From Paraburkholderia aromaticivorans (lineage in GTDB: Bacteria > Pseudomonadota > Gammaproteobacteria > Burkholderiales > Burkholderiaceae), in assembly GCF_012689525.1 (NCBI RefSeq), contig NZ_CP051514.1, positions 2,170,001-2,234,000 of the forward strand: DNA of 64,000 nt, in the 5' to 3' direction. Below are positions 35,549-44,739 of the stretch, piece by piece. How positions within the stretch are numbered: the first letter of the stretch is position 1; each line of letters begins with the position of its first letter. A program made the position numbers and the translations under genes. The notes beneath the pieces are model-generated. The model did no database searches, was not told the origin of the DNA, and saw only the letters and a list, made by a program, of their open reading frames with translations.

Positions 35549-37027
35549 TTAAAGCGGCTGCACCTGGACCACCGCGCCCGGCTTACCCGATACTTGCGGA
35601 GCGATTACGAGATAGCGGCGCCTGTCGCCTTCCGTGCTTCCCCCCGGTGCAACTACCTGGCGAATCTGGCCCAGCGCATTGACAATCGCAGCGCCGGCCG
35701 GGTTCGTCGTGAAGTTCGCGAGCGGTTCCACATTGCCGGTGCCATCGGGTTTGTCCGAGAAACCCAGCACGTAGGCCTGCTTCGGCTGCAGCCCGGTGAC
35801 GGCAGCCTGGAGAACCTGTACCAGTCCCTGATCGAACAGAGTGACGGTGGTGGGGGCGCTCGCGGCGCCCCCCGGTTTGCCCGTGCCAACGGGCATCAGC
35901 GCGAGATGGATGGTCTGCCCCGCCAATCCGAGCGGTTGTGTGTTCTGAGTGCCATCGCCCTCCGGCACGGCGTTCGGCACGTAGGTCACTGCCTGCGGCG
36001 CCTGCCCGATCGGCACGTTGGCGATGACCTTGTTGGTCAGCGTATCGATCGCGGTCATGCCGTCGGCGTTCTCCAGGCCCACATAAACCCGGCTGCCGTC
36101 GCCTGACGGCCAGATGCCATGCGGCAGGTTGCCGACCGGAATCGTCGCGACCTGCGAGAAGTCGTCGGTCCGGAAAACCTTCACCTGATTTAGGCCGCCC
36201 ACGGTCACGTAGGCAAACATCCCATTTGCGTTGTGCACGATGTTGACGTGATTGGTGATCGGACCCGTGTCGATCGTCTTCAGCAACGCAAAGGGCGGAC
36301 GTGCATCGAACACCTGGGTCTTGCCCACATCCTTCAGCGTGAACCAGACCTGCTTGCCGTCCGGCGTCGCCGCGAGGTCAGGGCAGAACGGGCTCGCCTG
36401 TGTGACCTTGCCGACAATCTTGTGGTCGGCTACCGAGATTACCTCGGTCTCCGGATTGAACGACGAACACACGTATCCATACTTGCCGTCCGGAGAAAAG
36501 ATCTGCATGCCGGGGCCCGCGGGAACGGTAATGCGCGTCTTTTCTTCAAAAGTCTTGCCGTCAAGGACGTCGACATAGTTTTCCCCGCGCACGGTCACCC
36601 AGACCTCCTTGCCGTCCGGCGTGAAGAACGCCTCGTGCGGGGAGCGGCCGACGTAGGCGACATGCCTGATCGCGTTCGTCTGTGTGTCGATGAACGTGAC
36701 GGAATTGGAGCCGATCGACACGACTGCGAGCGTGTGGTGGTCCGGCGAGAAGCCCATGCCGTGCACGAGCACCTGGCCGCGGTACAGCGGGCTGAAGTTG
36801 GCGGGCGCCGGATCGCCGAGTCGAATGACACCGACCAGGTGGTTGTCCGCAGGATCGGTCACGGAGACCGTGTTGGAGAACTGCTCGGCCGCGTACACGC
36901 GATCATGGTGGCTGACCGGGATGTCTGGATCGGCCAGTAAACCTGGCGCCTGGCCAGCCAGCACAGACTGCGCTGCGGTGAGGGTGATGACCGCAAAGGC
37001 GGTAACCGCGATGGACGTGGGTTTCAT
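35549..37027 (-). CDS. Exported YncE-like seven-bladed beta-propeller protein
   Basis: The 492-residue protein has a signal peptide (cleavage near VLAGQA) followed by repeats of the YncE/cytochrome-d1-like propeller: VYAAEQFSNTVSVTDPADN, TLAVVSIGSNSVTFIDTQTN, EVWVTVRGENYVDVLDGKT and others, about 40 residues each. The last 120 residues form a separate small beta domain. It should be periplasmic or secreted. No haem motif is seen. Its stop overlaps nothing, but its start overlaps the DUF305 gene (ATGA, 37024-37027), so the pair is co-translated. Confidence 0.85.
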   Translation of the reverse strand: MKPTSIAVTAFAVITLTAAQSVLAGQAPGLLADPDIPVSHHDRVYAAEQFSNTVSVTDPADNHLVGVIRLGDPAPANFSPLYRGQVLVHGMGFSPDHHTLAVVSIGSNSVTFIDTQTNAIRHVAYVGRSPHEAFFTPDGKEVWVTVRGENYVDVLDGKTFEEKTRITVPAGPGMQIFSPDGKYGYVCSSFNPETEVISVADHKIVGKVTQASPFCPDLAATPDGKQVWFTLKDVGKTQVFDARPPFALLKTIDTGPITNHVNIVHNANGMFAYVTVGGLNQVKVFRTDDFSQVATIPVGNLPHGIWPSGDGSRVYVGLENADGMTAIDTLTNKVIANVPIGQAPQAVTYVPNAVPEGDGTQNTQPLGLAGQTIHLALMPVGTGKPGGAASAPTTVTLFDQGLVQVLQAAVTGLQPKQAYVLGFSDKPDGTGNVEPLANFTTNPAGAAIVNALGQIRQVVAPGGSTEGDRRRYLVIAPQVSGKPGAVVQVQPL

Positions 37028-37503
37028 TGAGGCTCCTTTTGCATGCTCATGTGAGTGGTGTCATGAGACATCGAGTGTGCCGGCGCGGGCGGGGATGCGG
37101 GCGTCGGCTGGTCGGGTGCAGGGGCGGGCGCCGGCAGCGTCTGGCCCAGCGCGAGCCGCATCGCGACGATTTCCTGCTGCTGCTCGACCACGATTTCCTG
37201 GGCGATGCGGCGCAGTTGCTCATTGTGTCCATAGCGCAGCTCGGCCTGCGCCATGTCAATTGCGCCCTGATGGTGCGGCACCATCATCGCCACGAAGTCC
37301 CGATCGACGTCGCCTGTCGGCTTGATGGACATGTCGTCCATCATCTTCGTCATCGCCTTGTCGTTTTCGGCGAGGAAGGGTGCCTCTTCGGCACTCGTGC
37401 CGGCGGGGCTAGCGGCAAACGCGACAGCAGATGTGCCCACTGTCGCCGCGAGGGCAACGAGTACAAACGACGAGCGTTTGAGCGGGCGAAGAAAGGAACG
37501 CAT
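37024..37503 (-). CDS. DUF305-family exported protein
   Basis: The 159-residue protein has a signal peptide ending near AFAA. The DUF305 helical bundle follows, with FLAENDKAMTKMMDDM, DVDRDFVAMMVPHHQGAIDM and an HNEQLRRIAQEIVVEQQQEI helix, then a Pro/Ala-rich tail with His and Met (HSMSHDTTHMSMQ). DUF305 proteins resemble ferritin-like four-helix bundles. The Met/His-rich parts suggest copper or silver contact, as inference. The ATG at 37503 marks the signal peptide; the longer frame upstream is not protein-like. It precedes the propeller gene with a 4-bp overlap. Confidence 0.85.
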   Translation of the reverse strand: MRSFLRPLKRSSFVLVALAATVGTSAVAFAASPAGTSAEEAPFLAENDKAMTKMMDDMSIKPTGDVDRDFVAMMVPHHQGAIDMAQAELRYGHNEQLRRIAQEIVVEQQQEIVAMRLALGQTLPAPAPAPDQPTPASPPAPAHSMSHDTTHMSMQKEPQ

Positions 37504-37699
37504 GGGCGGAATTCCTGTACGCAAACCGGATGGGATCGCGTGGTCGCGGTCTTTTTCCGGTATCAACGCATCGGATGCGATGTTTCGGGGCCGCTTTTGA
37601 TGCGGTGTGAAGGTTGCGACGGCGCAGACAATCTCCGGGCAGTGCGCCAGGACGCACGCGACCTTCGGCGCCGTGCGCAAGCGGTGTCCTTTGCAAAGC

Positions 37700-39154
37700 C
37701 TACTGCGAAATCGACTCCAGCGATCGCCCGCGTGTCGCCGGTCCCAGCACGCCGACAACCAGCGCATCGATGCCCATGCAAGCGGCGATCAGCAGAAGCG
37801 CTGCCGACACACCACCGCCGCGCAGCGCATAGGCGATCAGAAAGCCGCTGAAGATTCCGGACAGCCGGCTCCACGCATAGACGAAGCCGATCGCACGCGC
37901 CCGCACTCGCGTTGGATAGAGTTCCGACTGATAGGCGTGGAAGTTGTACGACAGCGTTGTCGCACCGAGCGTCACCAGTGCGCCGGTCAGCACGGTCAGG
38001 CCAGGTGTGCGCGATTGCGCAAAACACAGTCCGGCGACGGCCACCAGCAGCGCCGAGCCAACGATCTGCCATTTGCGCTCGACGCGATCGCCGTACCACA
38101 TCGCGATTAGCGGCCCGAACGGCATGACCAGCGTGATACCAAGCGTATACGCGAGGCTCGCCGTCACTGCGAGACCCTGATGCATCAGGAAGGTCGGCAC
38201 CCAGTTCGAAAAGCCGTAGAGCCCGACCGTCTGGAACACGTGAAAGACGGACAGCATCAGCGTGCGCGAGCGATACGGCGGACGAAAGATTTCGCCCAGG
38301 CTTCCCAGTTCGACGATCTCTCCAGTTTCTGCTGCAGGCGAGGGCAGCGGTGCACCTGATTCGCGCGCGACTCGCGCCTCGAGCGCTTCCATCACCGCGT
38401 TCGCTTCGTCGTGGCGGCCGCGCGCGGCGAGCCAGCGCGGGCTTTCTGGCACGCGCAACCGGATCACCCAGACCGCAACCGCGCCGACTGAACCGATTAG
38501 CACAACCCAGCGCCAGCCGTCGAAGCCGAACGGCGACAGTGGTACGAGACGCCACGCGAGGCACGCGATGACCGGCACCGCCAGATACGTGACGAGCTGA
38601 TTCAACGCGAACGCACGGCCGCGCACGTGTTTTGGTACCAGTTCGCTAAGGTAACTGTCGATGGTCACGAGCTCGACGCCAAGGCCGATGCCGACCATCA
38701 GACGCCAGAAGTTCAGGCCGAGCGGCGTGGTCTGGAACGCCATGATGGCGGCCGACGCTGTGTACCACAACAGCGACAGCGTGAATACCGAGCGCCGGCC
38801 CAGCCGGTCGGCGACGGTGCCGAACATCAGTGTGCCGATCAGCAGGCCGAGAAACGCGGCAGCAATGAAGCTGGCGACGCTGTCGAGGCTGAGAAAATTA
38901 TTCGACGTCGCATGCAGCACGCCAGAGCGAACGATGCCTGGCGCAATGTACGCGGTCGCGAACAACTCGTAAAACTCAAAGAAACCGCCGAGCGAGATCA
39001 GCACGACCAGCGACCAGATCGCCCGCGTCGCGGGTAGCCGGTCGAGCCGTGCGCCAATGAGTCCGGTGGTTTCCTGTGCCTCGTCGGCCGGGAGTGGCGC
39101 CGCGCTCGCGCAGCGGCAGTCAATGTTGCCCAGGGCATGATGTGTCGATGACAT
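37700..39154 (-). CDS. MFS transporter (metabolite:H+ symporter type)
   Basis: The 484-residue major facilitator has an extended N-terminal tail, about 12 transmembrane segments, and FGTVADRLGRRSVFTLSLLW after helix 2. GLGVELVTIDSYLSELVP in helix 4 is typical of the sugar/niacin/organic-acid porters. GGAGGAGCAC precedes the ATG. It lies 81 bp after the MmgE/PrpD gene on the same strand, and its most likely cargo is the dicarboxylic or tricarboxylic acid used by the neighbouring dehydratase and lyase genes. The specificity is inferred from context only. Confidence 0.88.
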   Translation of the reverse strand: MSSTHHALGNIDCRCASAAPLPADEAQETTGLIGARLDRLPATRAIWSLVVLISLGGFFEFYELFATAYIAPGIVRSGVLHATSNNFLSLDSVASFIAAAFLGLLIGTLMFGTVADRLGRRSVFTLSLLWYTASAAIMAFQTTPLGLNFWRLMVGIGLGVELVTIDSYLSELVPKHVRGRAFALNQLVTYLAVPVIACLAWRLVPLSPFGFDGWRWVVLIGSVGAVAVWVIRLRVPESPRWLAARGRHDEANAVMEALEARVARESGAPLPSPAAETGEIVELGSLGEIFRPPYRSRTLMLSVFHVFQTVGLYGFSNWVPTFLMHQGLAVTASLAYTLGITLVMPFGPLIAMWYGDRVERKWQIVGSALLVAVAGLCFAQSRTPGLTVLTGALVTLGATTLSYNFHAYQSELYPTRVRARAIGFVYAWSRLSGIFSGFLIAYALRGGGVSAALLLIAACMGIDALVVGVLGPATRGRSLESISQ

Positions 39155-39235
39155 GTGCTCCTCCAGTCCCGGTCAAGTCCGGGTGGAAATCGTTAGGTAG
39201 GTGGGTGGGTGTCGTTGCGGCCTGCGGGGCCGCCG

Positions 39236-40693
39236 CTAGGCCATCGCGTTCTCGACCGGCGGCGCGAGCACGTCGATCAGCACACGTACATCGGCTAGGC
39301 GCTCGATGTTCAGCACCAACGATTCGATCTCGCGTTGACGCGCCGGCCCGACAATGCCACCGGTCAGCGCGCGAAACTTCTCGACGATGTCGTGATTCGA
39401 CATCGGCTCGATGCGCTGTCCGCGCGGATGCCGCAGCAGCTTCTCTTCACAGCTACCGTCGGCGAAGGTCACGCGCATCAGCACGGCGCCGCGCGCGAGC
39501 GGGCCGTCCACGTCGAACGCGGTTTCATGGCGTACGGCAATCTTGCGCATGAACGCCCACACGTCGTCGGCGTTGATCCGCTCGGGACGGAACTGGTTCA
39601 TCAGCGCGGCGCCGTCGAGCGCCGCGACCGCGACGGCGTATGCCATGTTCATCTGCGCTCCGATTGGCGTGAGCGGCCGCTCGGCCTGCCAGCCGCCATG
39701 ATGGAACGCCGCGCTCGCGCAATCGAGTTCGATCGCTTCGATGTCGTCGGGCCGGAAGCGCCGGCGTTCGCGCAGTTCGAGCATCGCGCCAATCGGGGCT
39801 AGCAGCGCGCCCATCGCGGCATACGGCTTGATGATGTACGCCTCGGTCTCCCACCTGTCGCCGAGCTGGCCGCACACCTGTAGTGCATCGGGTGAGTGCC
39901 CTTCGCCGAAAGTCGACAGGAAGCCGCCGTATTCGCGTTCGAACACGCGCTTGATGCCGGAATAGCCGCCGTGTGCGAGCGTCGCCGCGTACAGTCCGGC
40001 GCGCGCGGCGAAGCCATGGTGCATACGCTTGGACATCGCCTCGAACTGCGCGGCCATTAACCCGCCAGATTGCGTGCCGGCGAGTCCTAACGCATCTTCG
40101 AATGAAGCGGCCGACAGGCCGCGCAGCTTGCCGGCCGCCGCGGCGCTGGCGTGCGTGCCGAACACGGCGCCCGAGTGCCAGCCGCGCGACAGCATTTCGG
40201 ACCCGTGCAGCGCGAGCCCGACCCGCGGCCCGACTTCGTAGCCGCAGGTGGCCGCGAGCAGGAATTCGGCGCCCGTGGTGCCGCCGAGCAGCTCGGCGGT
40301 CGCGAACATAGAAGGCAGCACGACGGATGCGGCGTGCAGCGGCGCGAGCGGATGGAAATCGTCGAGTTCGAAGCCCTGAATGAAGGTCCCATTGAGCAAC
40401 GCGGCGGCGGGCGCGCTCGTACGCTGGCCGCGGCCGATCAGCGTCGCACGCTCGCCGTCTTCGATCGCGCACACCAGCTCGACGGCTTTGCTCGACCACG
40501 GCAGCTGGGCGCCGACCAACGCGTAGCCGATGCCGTCGAGCGACAGGTGCTTCGCACGCTCCAGCACGTGCGCGGGGATGTCGTCGGCGGAGACGGACGC
40601 GAGCCACGCGGCGAGCCGGCCGGTCGGGCCGTTCGGATCGGTGGGAGCGCCGGCATGCGTCGAGAGGCTGTTCGACTGGGTGGGGAGTGCCAT
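39236..40693 (-). CDS. MmgE/PrpD-family dehydratase or decarboxylase-like protein
   Basis: The 485-residue protein matches the MmgE/PrpD fold (2-methylcitrate dehydratase, cis-aconitate decarboxylase, iminodisuccinate epimerase): HLSLDGIGYALVGAQLPWS, a long helical domain with GFELDDFHPLAPLHAASVVLP, THASAAAAGKLRGLSAASFE, then the lid domain with IKPYAAMGALLAPIGAML. These enzymes act on tri- or dicarboxylic acids without a metal. It is the first gene of a minus-strand pair with the MFS transporter and divergent from the GntR regulator. The exact substrate is unknown. Confidence 0.85.
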   Translation of the reverse strand: MALPTQSNSLSTHAGAPTDPNGPTGRLAAWLASVSADDIPAHVLERAKHLSLDGIGYALVGAQLPWSSKAVELVCAIEDGERATLIGRGQRTSAPAAALLNGTFIQGFELDDFHPLAPLHAASVVLPSMFATAELLGGTTGAEFLLAATCGYEVGPRVGLALHGSEMLSRGWHSGAVFGTHASAAAAGKLRGLSAASFEDALGLAGTQSGGLMAAQFEAMSKRMHHGFAARAGLYAATLAHGGYSGIKRVFEREYGGFLSTFGEGHSPDALQVCGQLGDRWETEAYIIKPYAAMGALLAPIGAMLELRERRRFRPDDIEAIELDCASAAFHHGGWQAERPLTPIGAQMNMAYAVAVAALDGAALMNQFRPERINADDVWAFMRKIAVRHETAFDVDGPLARGAVLMRVTFADGSCEEKLLRHPRGQRIEPMSNHDIVEKFRALTGGIVGPARQREIESLVLNIERLADVRVLIDVLAPPVENAMA

Positions 40694-40797
40694 ATCAAGC
40701 TTCCTCGCAGAATGTAATACGAATTGAACTAATCACAATGGCAGCCATTTAGAGATTGCGTGTCACGTGCACGGATCAGTGTCGGGAATCCGATCAC

Positions 40798-40821
40798 GTT
40801 GTTATAACGACATGTCATAAT
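40798..40821. promoter_or_regulatory. Candidate GntR operator (divergent region)
   Basis: GTTGTTATAACGACATGTCA followed by TAAT lies between the MmgE/PrpD and GntR genes. It repeats the GTTGTTATA half-site of the perfect palindrome at 44740-44763, with a degenerate second half (GTCATAAT). Sharing of the motif suggests one regulator for both transcription units. Confidence 0.45.
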
Positions 40822-40849
40822 GTGCATATCCAGTCGATCCACGATTCCG

Positions 40850-41698
40850 ATGTCCGCACCCGCCAGTTCCGCACCCGTTACCCAGCCTTTGCCCCGTACC
40901 AAGGGCACCTCCCTGCACCGGCAGATGTTCCTCGTGCTGCGCGAACGCATCGTCACCGGCCGCTATCCGCCCGACAGCCTGATTCCCACCGAAGAGGACC
41001 TGTGCAACTACTTCGGCGTGTCGCGCATCACCGTGCGGCGCGCCCTGGACGATCTCGAGGCAGCGGGATATCTGCGGCGCAAGCAAGGGCTCGGCACGTT
41101 TGTTTCGTCCGATCTGCCCGCCGCACGGGAAGCTGCGACGCTCAACTTCGTCGAAGCGTTGCACAAGAGCGCCGAGGAAACGCGCGTCGAGGTGCTCAGT
41201 GTCGAAAAGACCGTGCCACCACCGACGATCGCGCAGCAGATGCATCTGGCGCCCGATGTCCAGGCGGTTCACGCCATGCGTCTGCGGCGCATCGGCGACG
41301 TGCCCGTGATGGTGTCCGATGCGTGGGTGCCGGAGCAGTTCGCGAAGTCGATTACCGCGGCGAGGCTGAAGAAGCAGGCGATGTACGAGATCCTGCTCAA
41401 CCAGGGTATCGAGTTCGGCCGGGTGATCCAGGAAGTGACGGCGTTTGCCGCCGACCCGACTTTCGCGCGCTGGCTCGATACTGAAGTCGGCGTGCCGCTG
41501 CTGCGGCTTTCCCGCATCGTCTACGACGGCGCGCGCACGCCGGTGCAGCATCTGACGCTGACGGTCAACCCCGAGCACAGCCGCATTGTCGTCGACATGA
41601 TGGCTGACTCGATGAACACGCTGCGCACCGGCCAACTGGTGCACGACGTGCCGCGTCCTTCGGCCGCCGCAAAGAAGCGCGCACCGGCGAGGCGCTAG
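40850..41698 (+). CDS. GntR/HutC-type regulator with UTRA domain
   Basis: The protein has an N-terminal GntR winged helix (LHRQMFLVLRERIVTGRYPP, IPTEEDLCNYFGVSRITVRR, ALDDLEAAGYLRRKQGLGTF). A C-terminal UTRA ligand domain runs from about residue 100 (VEVLSVEKTVPPPTIAQQMH, WVPEQFAKSITAARLKKQAM, LLRLSRIVYD). I chose the ATG at 40850 (MSAPASSAP). An in-frame ATG at 40820 lies close to the candidate operator. It sits between the MmgE/PrpD-MFS and LeuCD-lyase units and probably represses both until a pathway acid binds. Confidence 0.87.
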   Translation: MSAPASSAPVTQPLPRTKGTSLHRQMFLVLRERIVTGRYPPDSLIPTEEDLCNYFGVSRITVRRALDDLEAAGYLRRKQGLGTFVSSDLPAAREAATLNFVEALHKSAEETRVEVLSVEKTVPPPTIAQQMHLAPDVQAVHAMRLRRIGDVPVMVSDAWVPEQFAKSITAARLKKQAMYEILLNQGIEFGRVIQEVTAFAADPTFARWLDTEVGVPLLRLSRIVYDGARTPVQHLTLTVNPEHSRIVVDMMADSMNTLRTGQLVHDVPRPSAAAKKRAPARR

Positions 41699-41729
41699 AC
41701 GATGAGGCCGCACGGTGGGTCGCATGGCG

Positions 41730-42341
41730 TCAGGCATCGAGCACCGACCACATCCACGGCCGCAGGAGCCGGTCGTTGCGCTGCCACGCCTCGATGCGCG
41801 GGCGTAGGACGAGCGTGCGGCTGATGTCGTCGAGCCCTTCGAGCAGCGCATCGCGCCGCATCGGCTCGATGTCGAAACCAAACCGGGCTTCGCCAGCGCT
41901 GACGGTCTGCGCTGGCAGATCGACGGTCACGTCGCGCGACGCCGCGCCCTCTGCGAGTGTCGCGATTGCTTCAGCGGAAAGCCGCACCGGCAGCATGCCG
42001 TTCGGGAAGCAATTGTTGTAGAAAATCTCGCCGAAGCTGGGTGAGATCACGCAGCGCACGCCCATCGCCATCAGTGCCCATACCGCGCCCTCGCGCGACG
42101 AGCCGCAGCCGAAGTTCTCGCCTGCAAGCAGAATGCGCGCATCGCGGAACGGCGGCTGGTTCAGCACGCAATCCGGATTCTCGCTGCCGTCGTGGCGCAG
42201 GCGCAGCGTTTCGAGCGCGAAGTGGCCGAGCTGGTCGCGTGGCTCTTGTGTGAGCCGCTCGATGCGGATGATCGTGTCGGTATCGATGTTCGTGCGCAGC
42301 AGCGGCGCCGCCACGCCGGTGACCACGCTAACCTTATCCAT
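41730..42341 (-). CDS. LeuD-like small subunit of a hydro-lyase (aconitase superfamily)
   Basis: The 203-residue swivel domain has NIDTDTIIRIERL, then ILLAGENFGCGSSREGAVWA, the LeuD substrate-binding Ser-Ser-Arg loop, and FGEIFYNNCFPNGMLPVRL. It should pair with the LeuC-like subunit encoded just upstream, whose stop overlaps this ATG by 8 bp. Isopropylmalate isomerase is the closest named family. The neighbourhood (GntR, PrpD-like, lyase, transporter) argues for a catabolic hydro-lyase acting on a methylated or branched malate/maleate rather than for leucine synthesis. Confidence 0.87.
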   Translation of the reverse strand: MDKVSVVTGVAAPLLRTNIDTDTIIRIERLTQEPRDQLGHFALETLRLRHDGSENPDCVLNQPPFRDARILLAGENFGCGSSREGAVWALMAMGVRCVISPSFGEIFYNNCFPNGMLPVRLSAEAIATLAEGAASRDVTVDLPAQTVSAGEARFGFDIEPMRRDALLEGLDDISRTLVLRPRIEAWQRNDRLLRPWMWSVLDA

Positions 42342-43743
42342 GCAAAAACTCCCTTACGTCGACGATCGCGCCGGCGATCGCGGCTGCTACCGCACTTTGC
42401 GGACTCGCGAGGTGAGTGCGCGCGCCCGGTCCCTGACGGCCGACGAAATTGCGGTTTGACGTCGATACGCAGCGGGCGCCCGACGGCACGGTCTCGCCGT
42501 TCGCGGCGACGCACATACTGCAGCCCGGCTCGCGCCATTCGAAGCCGGCCGAGCGGAACACGTCGTCGAGACCTTCGGCCTCGGCCTCGCGCTTGACCGC
42601 TTCCGAGCCCGGCACGACCCATGCGTTGACGCCTTTCGCGATGCGCTGTCCTTTCGCGAGGGCCGCGGCGTCGCGCAGATCCGACAGCCGCGAATTCGCA
42701 CACGAACCGATGAACACCCAGTCGACTCTGGTACCCGCGAGCGGCTGGCCGGCGCGCAAGCCCATGTAGTCGAGCGCGTCCTGCCACGCGTCGCGATGCG
42801 CGGCATCGGGTGCGCCGGCTGGATCGGGTACGACGCTGTCGACTGGTATCACGTGCTCCGGACTCGTGCCCCACGTCATCATCGGGGCGATCGCGGCGGC
42901 GTCGATTGTGACTTCGCGATCGAAGCGCGCATCCGCGTCCGACGGTAACGCGCGCCACGCCTCTACCGCGGTGTCCCATGCGTCGCCGCGAGGCGCATAG
43001 CGTCGGCCTTGCAGCCAGGCGATGGTCTTGTCGTCCGGCGCAACCAGGCCGATCTTCGCGCCCATCTCGATGGACAGATTGCAGATCGTCATGCGCCCCT
43101 CCACGTTCATTGCGGCGATCGCCGAACCCGCGTATTCGACCGCGAAGCCAGTGCCCGCATGCGCCCCCAGATGCCCGATCAGGAACAGGATGAGGTCCTT
43201 CGCGAACACGCCGCGCGCAAGCCCACCCGCGAAGTTCACGCGCATCGTCTTTGGCTTGCGCTGCCATAGTGTTTGCGTCGCGAGCACGTGCAGCACTTCC
43301 GACGAACCGATGCCGAACGCCAATGCGCCGAGCCCGCCGTTCGTGCAGGTATGGCTGTCGCCGCAGACCAACGTGACGCCGGGCAGCGTGAGACCGAGTT
43401 CCGGCGACATCACGTGTACGATGCCCTGCCCGATCTCGCCGACGTCGAACAGGCGGATACCGTTTTCCTGTGTCGCCGATTTAAGCCGCGCGCGGAGCGT
43501 TGCGCCGATCGTACCGGCTTCGCTGGCGCGGTTCGGCGCACTCGAGATCGCGTGGTCGGGCGTCGCGAACGCCATCTCGGGGTGGCGCACCTGCAAGCCG
43601 CGCTCGGCCAGCGCGGCGAGACCAGCATTGCCCGACAGGTCATGCAGAAGATTGCGGTCGATGTGCAGCAGGGCCCAGCCGTCATCGGCCTGTTCGATGA
43701 CATGCGCGTCCCAGAGCTTGTCGAAAAGCGTTTTTGCGATCAC
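42334..43743 (-). CDS. LeuC-like large subunit of a hydro-lyase (4Fe-4S)
   Basis: The 469-residue protein has the full LeuC/aconitase pattern: LYDKLWDAHVI-type start (TLFDKLWDAHVIEQADDGWA), VCGDSHTCTNGGLGALAFGI, the first cluster Cys in WVFIGSCANSRLSDLRDAA and the other two in GCSMCVAANGE. It starts with GTG at 43743 after GGAGGCACACC. It forms an overlapping pair with the LeuD-like gene and follows the PEP-mutase family lyase. The substrate is unassigned; dimethylmaleate- or citraconate-like acids would fit a hydratase-plus-lyase route. Confidence 0.9.
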   Translation of the reverse strand: MIAKTLFDKLWDAHVIEQADDGWALLHIDRNLLHDLSGNAGLAALAERGLQVRHPEMAFATPDHAISSAPNRASEAGTIGATLRARLKSATQENGIRLFDVGEIGQGIVHVMSPELGLTLPGVTLVCGDSHTCTNGGLGALAFGIGSSEVLHVLATQTLWQRKPKTMRVNFAGGLARGVFAKDLILFLIGHLGAHAGTGFAVEYAGSAIAAMNVEGRMTICNLSIEMGAKIGLVAPDDKTIAWLQGRRYAPRGDAWDTAVEAWRALPSDADARFDREVTIDAAAIAPMMTWGTSPEHVIPVDSVVPDPAGAPDAAHRDAWQDALDYMGLRAGQPLAGTRVDWVFIGSCANSRLSDLRDAAALAKGQRIAKGVNAWVVPGSEAVKREAEAEGLDDVFRSAGFEWREPGCSMCVAANGETVPSGARCVSTSNRNFVGRQGPGARTHLASPQSAVAAAIAGAIVDVREFLHG

Positions 43744-44650
43744 GGTGTGCCTCCATCAACGCGCCGATGCAGCGGGGCCTTTCGGCTCCGGCACCGGATC
43801 GCGAAAGCGCGCGCGCAGTGCGTCCCAGTGGTCCGCGCCCATGCGCTGGAAGCGCGCGCACGCTTGGCGCGCCGAGCGATGACGGCGGCTTCTGCGTGTC
43901 GCGCAGCGTCGCGAGCGCCTGATCGCATGCTTCGTACACCGTGCTGAGCAGCAGGCTCGGCAGGATGGCGATGCGGTAGCCCATCTCCTGAACATCCGTC
44001 AAGCAAATATCGGGGGTCTTGCCGCCGCGCACCAGATTGAGCAGGCACGGGCCAGCCACTTTGCGCGGCACGGCGGCGACTTCGTCCAGGTCCTGCAGCG
44101 CCTCGACGAACGCCACGTCCGCGCCGGCTTCGAGTGCGGCGTTCGCGCGCCACACTGCTTCGTCGAGGCCGAGCACCGCACGCGCATCGGTACGGGCGAT
44201 CAGCGTGAAGTCGCGATCTTCGCGTGCCGCCGACGCGGCCCGGATGTTCGCGATGAAGTCGTCGCGCGACACCACTTCCTTGCCGTCTAGATGGCCGCAG
44301 CGCTTGGGCATGACCTGATCTTCGATGTGTACCGCGGACACGCCACGCATCGCGTACTCGCGGATCGCTCGCGTGACGTTCAGCTCGTTGCCAAAGCCGG
44401 TGTCCGCGTCGGCGATCACCGGCACGTCAACGCTGCGGGCAATCACGCCGGCGTTGTCGACCATCTCCGACATCGTCAGCAGGCCAAAATCGGGAAAGCC
44501 GCGTGCGGCCGCGGTACCCGCGCCAGTCATGTAGACCGCTGCGAAGCCAGCCTGTTCGGCAAGCTTTGCGGTCAGGGCGTCGTAGACGCCCGGCGCGACA
44601 ATCAACTGCGGGCGCTTCAGCAGCGCACGAATGGAAGGGGGAAGATTCAA
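43682..44650 (-). CDS. Isocitrate lyase/PEP mutase-family lyase, C-terminus frameshifted
   Basis: The first 260 or so residues are a clear PEP-mutase superfamily barrel: IVAPGVYDALTAKLAEQAGF, YMTGAGTAAARGFPDFGLLT, ADADTGFGNELNVTRAIREY and the lyase loop VMPKRCGHLDGKEVV with the catalytic Cys. This class includes methylisocitrate, dimethylmalate and oxaloacetate lyases. After DTQKPPS the open frame turns Arg/Ala-rich and overlaps leuC. A different frame reads QRMGADHWDALRARFRDPVP and stops at 43756, which is the family-like ending. One base is thus missing or extra near 43870. The start is TTG with GAGGAGGCGCACC upstream. Confidence 0.8.
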   Translation of the reverse strand: MNLPPSIRALLKRPQLIVAPGVYDALTAKLAEQAGFAAVYMTGAGTAAARGFPDFGLLTMSEMVDNAGVIARSVDVPVIADADTGFGNELNVTRAIREYAMRGVSAVHIEDQVMPKRCGHLDGKEVVSRDDFIANIRAASAAREDRDFTLIARTDARAVLGLDEAVWRANAALEAGADVAFVEALQDLDEVAAVPRKVAGPCLLNLVRGGKTPDICLTDVQEMGYRIAILPSLLLSTVYEACDQALATLRDTQKPPSSLGAPSVRALPAHGRGPLGRTARALSRSGAGAERPRCIGALMEAHRDRKNAFRQALGRACHRTGR

Positions 44651-44739
44651 GGTGCGCCTCCTCGGCGTATCGGTGAAGCGGGAAGACCCGTGCGGAGGTG
44701 CACTGCCGGTCGCGCATAATTATCGCTCGCTTCTTGTCT

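Noticed and set aside
37563-38564. A 333-residue minus-strand frame inside the MFS gene
   Set aside because: It is the Arg-rich alternative frame of the transporter, which has clear transmembrane helices in the other frame.
42161-43267. A 368-residue alternative minus-strand frame in leuC
   Set aside because: Arg-rich shadow; the LeuC frame has all three cluster Cys motifs.
41730-43743. Assignment as leuC and leuD of leucine biosynthesis
   Set aside because: No leuB or leuA is nearby and the neighbours are a GntR regulator, PrpD-like protein, lyase and transporter. I therefore give no leu gene symbols.
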